Shown here: positions 56,026 through 64,000 of the stretch, piece by piece
How positions within the stretch are numbered: position 1 is the first letter of the stretch
How the letters are laid out: each line of letters begins with the position of its first letter
Assembly (NCBI RefSeq): GCF_921293095.1
Contig: NC_060259.1
Location: 4,402,001 to 4,466,000 of the forward strand
Reading direction: 5' to 3'
Source: Ischnura elegans
Lineage: Eukaryota > Arthropoda > Insecta > Odonata > Coenagrionidae
DNA length: 64,000 nt
Notes under the pieces: generated by a model
Seen by the model: only the letters and a program-made list of their open reading frames with translations
What the model was told of the DNA's origin: nothing
The model's database searches: none
Made by a program: the position numbers and the translations under genes

Positions 56026-57087
56026 ACGGACGAATAAATATGGCTGCACCGGCTGTTATTGAAGTTGAAATATGAAGATATTTGGGTTACGGAAATGAAT
56101 ATCAACTAATTTTTTGGTGAGAACACAGCAGCAAACTGGCGCGTTTCAAGAAATAACCAGACACGTAATATATGTCTTTTCCCGGAATATATATCGAGTC
56201 GTTATTGATGCAGATGACCCAATTCTTATATTTTGAATTTAAACTCTATCGGTCGTGTGATAATTACAACACAGTAAGTGGTTGAACCGGTTGGCATAAT
56301 TTATGCTGATTTTTTATACAAGTTAATAGTTAATTTCTTAGGTTATTTGTACGTTTATATTCTAGAATTTTCCTTAAAGATACTTGAATATGATAGCAAA
56401 ATTCTGCTTACATTGGCGTCAATAGCCTTCGTAAACAAAGACTTGATTTTCATATCGTTTGGCCAGCCAAATACTATAGTTTCTACACCTTGCATTGCAT
56501 TTTAAGCGTTTTCATTCAATATTTGCTTAATGTACTCTTTCCGTATGCCTCCATATCAAATTTAACATGTTTATGTGATTTTGAAACTAGAGTCAAGTTT
56601 CTGTTTCGTTTTTCGACTATGCATCTGAATGTTTACAATGATGATATAAGATCTCGTCATGAAAGGCAGCAATAAAAAGTAAAACGTACTTTCCTTCATA
56701 GTCATATTATCAGCAGCAAAGCAATGTTTTCTCGAGGATGTAGGATTGTTATGAAATGGTATTTACACAGCATCACAGACATTTTTACTGCAAAATTCGT
56801 GAATGGATACTCGGGTTAGGTATTCACATATGTCGAGGCATCTTTTAAAGTAGACAAAGAGATATTTATTGATATATAAGTCCATTCTCACATTCAACAT
56901 GTTTCATTGCGTGGCCATTCATTCATTGGTTTTGATGATATAGTTATTCTTGAATGTACATACTCGTCCATTTCTCTAGAATATATAACCCCTTAGGTCA
57001 ACATCCCAAGAATTAAAATATTGGTAAGCACAAAAGAATTCAACAAACAACCATACTTCACTCAAAATATGCGTCCAACTGAGACAA
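56026..57087. other. unassigned AT-rich sequence
   Basis: No repeat or gene recognised; probably the interior of the element that begins at about 55881. Confidence 0.4.
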
Positions 57088-59248
57088 CTCAAGTAAAAAT
57101 TTCTCCCTTGCAACTTGACTGAAACTGGGCTGAAACTACCTTGAAACTCACTACCTTGCTTCTATGCTGATACTGCATTGAAATTGAAACAAACCAGTGG
57201 AGTTTGGGAGAGGGATGGCAGTGCAGTAGCAGTGCAATTAAGAACTCCAGCTACTCCAATGAAACTCCCTTGGCTGACTAAACTGAAACTCCCTTGGCTA
57301 GCTACACTGAAACTCCCTTGGCCACTAACTAGACTGAAACTCCCTTGCTACCAGCTAGACTGAAACTCCCTTGGCCAGCTAGGCTGAAACTCCCTTGTAT
57401 GCCAGGCTGAAACTCCCTTGTTTGGTTGAATACATTTCCCCTACCCAATCCATTAAAATTCCCTTGTCAAATCATATGAAACACAGTCAATTAACAACTT
57501 GCGCAACCCAGCCAACAGTGGATGATCACATAACAGATTTCTCCCACAATTTTGCATGCATGATAAGAGATAAAGGGTGGATAGGTGATTGCGATCAACA
57601 ATAGTTATTATAACTGCAATGACCTTAACATTTTTCAAGATACAATTTATTAGAACATGAAAATACATCAATATATTAATAACTGTTAAAAGCAAATACA
57701 AATATATTCCAAATGAAAGAAGTCATGGAAGTTCCTGAAAGAGAGAAGAAACATGACTGATGAGAGTCACAAACGACTTAACTCAAAATCAAATTAGCAA
57801 AATTGCACATGAAAAACTCTCCTTTACTTGGCTTATTAGTTATATGGTGCATTAATGTGAACCATTCAAATTATAGAAAGCAAAACTTAAATTATCACTG
57901 AGGAAGCATGCGCTTTGCATCATAGTTAAATGAAAAATGAAGCGATGACTCGTTACTTAGGCTATGTAGGAACTCCAAACGAAAACCACGTAAGATTCCA
58001 AAACATTCAGCAGCAACTAATAAGTATAAGCAGTAAATATACATGGTACTATAGCGAAACATACCCGCATTCCTTATTTCTTCGAAAGCCCGCTCGAGCT
58101 CACTGACGGTCCTCCGCAGGATGACTAACGGACGGCGCGGCATCCGCGGCATTGATGACCGGTCGGTGTATTATACTCCTCGTCCGGGGTATCCATGAGG
58201 CAGGAAAAGTGGACGGCAGTCGCCAACGCGTTGAAAGAAGAATTCGTTATTGGCTGCATGACCCCCGAAAAAGGAGCTTGAAATCCTTAAACGTGCCTGG
58301 ATTAAAACACGAATTCAATGTCAACGTTCTCATGGCTAAACATGGAAGGAACAAACATGCCATCAGAGAAGTTAAAACGCTTACCTCCAATTATGACTGC
58401 AGTCACCACCACCGACCTCGTTCTCCCCTTCACCTTAATTTCGATTAATTCATATGCCGTTAACAAACGTCGAAGTACCGGGAAAATATTTATGCCATCA
58501 ATCTTTTCATGCTAAAACCCACGCTCACCACTCGTCTTTCGCTCCTAGCAACTTGAGAGAAATAACGGCAACCGACAGCTTGACGCGCGGGAAAAGATAT
58601 ACGTGTTGCCAAAAGCTAAATTAAAAAAATACATTGCCGCTGAAAACAGGGGTCGCGTATATGTCCGGTAGAAGGGTTCCGTATGTTGGCAAAACTTACG
58701 GCGGGTAGCACACGCGCAGCAAGGGAGAAGCAGTTCAAATTCATGAGGGAGAGGGGATACCCAAATGCTGCAGCAGCTCTGTGGCAGGGCTGTTAGGACA
58801 TTCGGCAAGAGAGATTCAGTGGAGTTATTAAGTTGGCCTGGCCTTTGAGCCTACTGTCCAGCTCAGTGCCAGTAGAGCTCATCTGCAGCAAGGGAGAAGC
58901 AGTTCAAATCCATAAGGGAGAGGGGATACCCAATGCTGCCGCAGCTCTGTGGCAAGGCAGTAAAGACATGCGGCAAGAGAGACGCAGTGGTGTCATAAAT
59001 TCGGCCTGGCCTGAGCCTATTGTCCAGTTCAGTATCAGTGGGGCACACATGCAGCAAGGGAGAAGCAGTTCAAATTCAATGGACTTGCAAGGGAGAATGG
59101 CATCAGAGTTTCAGTTGAGTGCTCCTTTTCTTGTTGAGGACAAGGCAGTGCAGTGCAGTGACAAGGTTGTTTCAAGGCAGTTTGAGCGCATTCAGTGGAG
59201 TTTCAGCCCAGAATCAGCTCTGTTTCAAGGGAGAAATTTTTACTTGAG
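57088..59248. mobile_element. TIR element with perfect 23-bp ends
   Basis: CTCAAGTAAAAATTTCTCCC(TTG) at 57088-57110 is perfectly mirrored at 59226-59248; AA flanks each side. Behind the left TIR there are at least seven ACTGAAACTCCCTTG units (57240-57420), and GTTTCAG/CAGTTTGAG units lie near the right end. Inside are a minus-strand exon-like frame (58152-58066: MPRMPRRPLVILRRTVSELE, then RAFEEIRNAG before GGTATG) and, on the plus strand at 58196, RQEKWTAVANALKEEF. Neither is recognised. Confidence 0.85.
58718..59085. repeat. tandem repeat, period about 166-169 bp, 2.2 copies
   Basis: Units starting AGCAAGGGAGAAGCAGTTCA at 58718, 58887 and 59053 (third partial). Each has GAGGGGATACCCAA..TGCTGC, GCAGCTCTGTGGCA and CGGCAAGAGAGA. 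Units differ at many positions, so the array is not recent. Confidence 0.88.
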
Positions 59249-60166
59249 AACCACTGACCGGTAAATCTTCAAATCAATTGGTAGTTTCAAGTTAACGCGA
59301 GAGAATTTCACTATTTCACCCACCTTCAATGAACGTACACCATCAAACTTCGACTAACATGTAGTCCAAACAACCGTATGCAGTTAATCATAGAAAATGA
59401 TCATAAAATGACGTGAAAATATCAGCATTTGAATATTTACTTCGCTGGAAACATCGAAGGGCATTACCAATGCACGAAGCTAATTAAAAGTGAGCTTTTA
59501 TTCAGCCAACTCAGTCATTAACGTACAAAAAAGCTAGTGGTGAAAAGCTTTCAATGACGCAGTATTCATTTACATTTGCACATCATATGAGAAAACGAGA
59601 AAATGCTGCTTACCCAAGCGGAAACCAAAGTCAAAATGACGTTCAGGTGACGTCAAGTTGACGAGGTTTTGTCAAGATTTACTTCGCCTCTTCTCATGAC
59701 GTGAAAATGACTTCATCGTGACCATGCGCATCCTCTGCTACTGCAAATTATATTTAACAAAATTCATGATACTCACGTTAACCGTCTTGAAAATGGTACC
59801 CCGGACCACATATTTACGCATATGTTGAGATAGAAAAATGAAAACATAACATACAGGATGTATTATATGTACTACAAAGATGACTACACTGAGTTTCTTG
59901 TTATGATTGTTCTTCAATTTGTTTTCGTGTGCCTGTGTTAAAAAAAACTATTTATTTTGTGTTTATATAGATATATTTATTTTTTCATTCGGAATTTTCT
60001 CTCATGAAGACGTTGAGAATTTACGAACAACTTCAACAGCATTTAAGTTTTGCTTGTCTGGCCTCAGTTGTTCCATGTATAGTTCGTATGCGCTACCGAG
60101 TGATGTCACTTATTGTCAAGCGTGGTTATAGCGTGTTAGCGACGTCGCGTGGTTGAGCCGGCGTTT
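59249..60166. other. unassigned sequence between two TIR elements
   Basis: AT-rich with repeated TGACGT motifs at 59638-59720 (TGACGTTCA, TGACGTCAA, TGACGTGAA). The last 100 bases (60050-60166) become GC-richer with CpGs and join, after removal of copy C, to the sequence at 63458, forming a possible promoter region for the exon at 63628. Confidence 0.4.
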
Positions 60167-63100
60167 CCCAGATAACACGGAATTTGTATTACATCAATAA
60201 TACACACAAAAAACGTGACCAAATACATATGTATAAGATGGAATACGATCGTATTACATCGGTATATTTCACGTAGAAGTGGTTCAAAAGTCCCTATGGA
60301 TGTATGTATTCGTGCGTATTACAAATTGGAAATCTGAATACCCATACATGAATTATACATATGTATACAATGGAATACAATCGTATTACGTCTGTATATT
60401 TCACGTAAAAGTGGCTCAAAAGTCCCTCAGGATGTATGTATACATGCGTATTACGAATTGGAAATCTGAATATCCTTACATGTAATATACATATGTATCT
60501 GCAGGCCCTCGTACACGAATTATACATATTGATTTTCTGACCCACATCCACTTAATATCAATATGGATCAAACGGATGAATAAATATAAGGAAACCAGAA
60601 CGTACAGATAATAAAACATTTATTCAAAGAGAAAAATAAAATAATACACACAAATAACAAGTGTGGCCATGAATATTGCTAACAAGCATTAAGGGCCAGC
60701 AAACAGTAGGTGAAACTTAGTTTAAAAAAATGGCACAAAGATAAATCAAGTACAAACAATGGTTTGAGTTGGAAAATAGAAAAAAATGTTAACACGGAAC
60801 AAGCGTTGTAACCCATTGCACAAGAAGAAACCTGAATTCAGGAAACCAACTCTGCACAATTAGCCACTTTCTGAAAGGAGAAAAGAAGAAGTCAAGTTTA
60901 AAAGTCATGCAAAAATATATCTTTTTGTAAGATTTGAATAGGAGCTCAAGGCCTTTCAATTTTATTTTTATCAATTCATATAGGCAGTCAGTATTCTGTG
61001 AAGTCTGTAATTTTAGTACTAATTCTGTATTCTGAATGCAAATGAAAGTTTGGCTTCTCTGATAGATTCCAGACATAAGTTTTAAATTTTTTCATTTACC
61101 AATTATGTCGAGGTCCCAACTAGCACAGATTTGACCTTGTCCTTTGAGAAATCATATATTTTGGGGATATGCTTTCATTTTACAAAATTAATAGCCTTTC
61201 TCTTAAGAAGAATGAGAAATATGAGAAAAGATCATATGACTACTTTTAAATATAAATTAACTAGGAAAACGTGAATCCATTGGTATGCTTATTTATTACA
61301 TGATACTAATATATTACTACCATGATTTAGTACCGGATGACTCACACAGAAAAAATATAAACTTGTGATATCAAATTTTCAAACAAATAAATTTCATACA
61401 TAACCGATAATTGCAGGCTTAACTTTAAGAAACCTCTCCATTATGGTAAAAAAAAATTTCCCTCAAAGCTTACCTCGGTATTAACAATTCCACCTGGTCT
61501 TCTGGCTTTGCTTCGTCGTCTTTTCCGTAATCCATTCTCCTCTTGTCCAGGCCAAGCTATTTACATCGTCGCCTGCTGAGTATGCGCGAAAGAGCATGAA
61601 AAGAAAATTATAATTAATTAATTTGGCCCGTACGCACCTTTTTCTTACATATAATGACAAACTTTCGCATGAAAATTACGTATTTATCTTGTGTTAATAA
61701 TAATGACGAAATGCACCTTGATTGACTGCATTTCAAGATGAAAGAAATATTACATTTTGCTTTAAGGGAACCGATATTACACGACCAATACTTCTTGTTC
61801 GTTAAATAATTAGAAGTAGAGGGCAAAACCGCTCGGAACCTCGAGGAATCTATTAGTGACAAGGCTACGCTGATAAGTCTACGGTCAAAGATGTTATGAC
61901 TAAAGCATAGGATAACTAGGAATGCAAGAACTACAATACAGTAGGTTGTGGTAATAAACAGCGATAAAACAACTTACACGTGAACGAAAACATTCCTTAA
62001 ACAATTTTTTCTGCTCTTAATTAAGAGAAGAAAAAATTTAACTTCAGCCGCGAAGCACGGAATTACTATACGACGCATAATCTATTAATTTTTACGTACA
62101 AGATTGACATTACTATGTTTTACCATATAACTTCAATGGAGACCAGTCTCCTCGATACATAACTCAACAAAAAAGGAAAACAATAGCCAAATATAAACAA
62201 TATAATTACCTCTATTGGCGCAATGTGGTCAACACATTGCGCCAATAGTTGTATCCAAATATACTCAAATAACATAATTAATGTAGTCTATGTAGGCGTA
62301 CAATACAATAAAAGATAAATCATACCTTACCTTAATAATCCAGTGACAGGAAACTGCTGGAGCTGGCTTGCACGAATCGCAATAACGTGTGGGATTGAAG
62401 CACATTTCCAGCAAAACATAGCTTCGGGTTGAGCACACCATCCACACGCACCGGTTATCGAGGATTAAAACACTATGTCAATTCTTCCAATAAGTATAAT
62501 AATACAAACAAATATAAAATTAACAATACATCAGTAGCTAGTTAATAACGGATTTCCTTTTGTTTATTAGCGTAGATGCCGGAGTTCCTCCTACAGCACG
62601 TTCTCGTAGTCTCGAACGAAATGCCGAGGCCGAGGTTTACTGTCAACGAGATTATAACTGTATCACTCCCACGCACTTCCCTAGCGACAGTGAGCCGCGG
62701 AATTGAGAATTTAATTTTTTGTCTAAACAGTTACATTAAAATATTGTTTAAAAAATCAAACTTCGCTTTTACTTTTGATCTGTGCAAGTACTATGTTTTG
62801 TATTTTTCATGTATTGTGAACCATTTTTCCATGTGTATATTTCGCGGATAGAAACTGAATTTTACATATGTAATACGTCTGTGTTTCGCGTGCATTTACA
62901 AATTAACATAAATAGCCGCCATATTTACTACCCTTGCTCACATCGACCAGTATATGATTTATTTTTAAGCTTTCTGGGTATAAATTCGAATGGATGAATG
63001 ATCATTAAAATAGGGGTATCTGGCGTTTGCTGTGAACATATTATTTCTGGAAAAAATGTTTATGAACGTTTCGCAAGACGCCACGAAAATCTACCTCCCA

Positions 63101-63457
63101 AGTATTACAGGAAATATACATAATGTATATTTTGTGTATTTTTGACCACATTTACATATGTATTTCCTCTGTATTCATACATATGTAAAAGTGGTACGTG
63201 TTACACGATAAATACATTTGTATTTTTGTGTATTTTTGACCACATTTACATAAGTATCCAAATTTCAAAATACACAAAAAATACAAATGTATTTATCGCG
63301 TAACAAGTGCCACTTTTACATATGTATGAATACAAAGGAAATACATTCAATAATACATATGTACTACAGATGTAATACATAACAAAAATATATATGTATG
63401 TGACCCATGAAAATACAATATATATACATATGTATATCCAAATGTGTGTTGTTGGGG
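60167..63457 (-). mobile_element. 3.3-kb TIR element, copy C
   Basis: Left end CCCAGATAACACGGAATTTG, right end ...TGTGTTGTTGGGG. TT lies on each side (60165-60166, 63458-63459). Same orientation and content as copy A, including the 132-bp tandem repeat near the left end and the hairpin near the right. Confidence 0.92.
60789..61572 (-). CDS. conserved two-exon transcription unit in element copy C
   Basis: Exon a 61572-61474 with the same acceptor and donor as copy A; exon b 60870-60789 with KWLIVQSW...TTLVPC and a stop (TAA; the last Cys codon is TGT rather than TGC, synonymous). Same intron phase. AATAAA lies downstream near 60617. Confidence 0.5.
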
Positions 63458-63627
63458 TTGGAGCCAACGTAGTAGTTGTCCTCGCATTTTTTCTGATTTG
63501 ACGGTATTTGGCGAAAAAGGTACCTCATCGACTGGTTTGGTGAATTTCGCCGTTGTGAAAAAGTGATATATATATATATTGTGTCTCAGTTAACCTGGTT
63601 TCATACTGGACGTTGAATGTCTGCGTG

Positions 63628-63663
63628 ATGGATGAAGCAACGCCGAAAACTGCCGAAGTACGT
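63628..63663 (+). CDS. possible first coding exon of a gene leaving the window
   Basis: ATG at 63628 gives MDEATPKTAEVR followed by a consensus donor GTAAGT at 63664. The preceding 150 bases are GC-balanced with CpGs and a short TA repeat (63566-63579). It could equally be a chance ATG or the first exon of a transposon protein. No downstream exon is visible. Confidence 0.3.
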
Positions 63664-63669
63664 GTAAGT

Positions 63670-64000
63670 ACTGTTTCAAATTTTTTCTCCAGGGAAAATA
63701 GAGTCCATTGAATTTATTTAAGTGTTGTTGAAAGTTTATATGTGTTGTTCAAGTTTATATATTTTAATGAAAGGTGTTTCATAACTATAGGTATGATTCC
63801 ATAATTTAGTGTCTATGAAACACTGTGTAGTGTTCAAACTGTGCATAAGTTATAGAATTCGTCATGGATTCCTCGGGCTACGTGTGTTTGCTCTATAGGT
63901 GAAATAAACTGATGAAATCCTTAATAATAATCCCGTATTTACCATAACACGATAAACGTTGGTAGGTGTAGTTCTGTGATAAAACGTCTATTATTTTGCT
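63670..64000. other. right edge, nothing recognised
   Basis: AT-rich; would be intron if the exon at 63628 is real. Confidence 0.35.

Noticed and set aside
57240..57425. Proline/leucine-rich protein with repeated KLPW units
   Set aside because: Direct translation of a short DNA tandem repeat inside a transposon; no start context or conservation.
59638..59720. Cluster of TGACGT motifs as a CRE-type enhancer
   Set aside because: Repeated motif is real, but nothing links it to a promoter; most likely a simple repeat.

Overview
This is a eukaryotic, AT-rich, intron-bearing genomic window, most likely from an arthropod (insect or tick/mite-like). The evidence is GT-AG introns, a THAP-domain P-element transposase, a 148-bp-LTR Ty3/gypsy element, Penelope-like elements (PLEs) with GIY-YIG endonucleases, an APE-type LINE and a tRNA-derived SINE. 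The species cannot be fixed from sequence alone. No rRNA gene, intact tRNA gene, CRISPR array or operon is visible. Most of the 64 kb is transposable elements inserted into one another.

Layout. 1-600: PLE fragment on the minus strand. 2133-2174: terminal repeat of a CCCAGA-type DNA transposon. 3953-8760: nearly complete five-exon P-element/THAP9-like transposase gene (minus strand), whose first intron carries a Harbinger-like element (6301-8469). 9545-33531: the only good host-gene candidate, a three-exon plus-strand gene for a small protein with a basic Arg-rich N-terminal motif and three C-terminal membrane segments, resembling CAMLG/GET2. Its 11.8-kb first intron holds a terminal-inverted-repeat (TIR) element (about 10041-19650), containing a PLE (11475-19008, 13-bp target duplication), containing a piggyBac-like element (12193-18105), containing a LINE (about 14270-17856). 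Its 11.4-kb second intron holds a P-like element with 8-bp target duplications (22044-24893), a LINE tail (25575-26400), a PLE 3' end (31279-31660) and a SINE (32391-32660).

34401 to about 55880: one Ty3/gypsy retrotransposon exploded by insertions. Order: 5' LTR, primer-binding site, gag, Harbinger-like insert 1 (35658-44626, itself carrying two 2-bp-duplication transposons), 18 bp of protease, Harbinger-like insert 2 (44648-46585), protease/RT, TIR element copy A (47709-50995), RNase H/integrase, inverted copy B (52296-55522), integrase C-terminus. Removing the inserts restores the gypsy reading order; a stop codon, a frameshift and the inserts make it dead.

55880-64000: CTAAAG-rich repeat cluster, a 2.2-kb element with 23-bp perfect TIRs (57088-59248), copy C of the 3.3-kb element (60167-63457), and a possible first exon of a gene continuing off the window (63628-63663).

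The most unusual items are: (1) the 3.3-kb three-copy element with conserved palindromes and a phase-matched two-exon transcription unit; (2) two CWG-duplicating insertions within 19 bp of each other in the gypsy protease active-site codons; (3) PLE termini each with a TATA box plus a hammerhead-like core; (4) a LINE whose N-terminus looks like a signal peptide plus 2A-like motif, and which carries a 197-bp internal inverted duplication.
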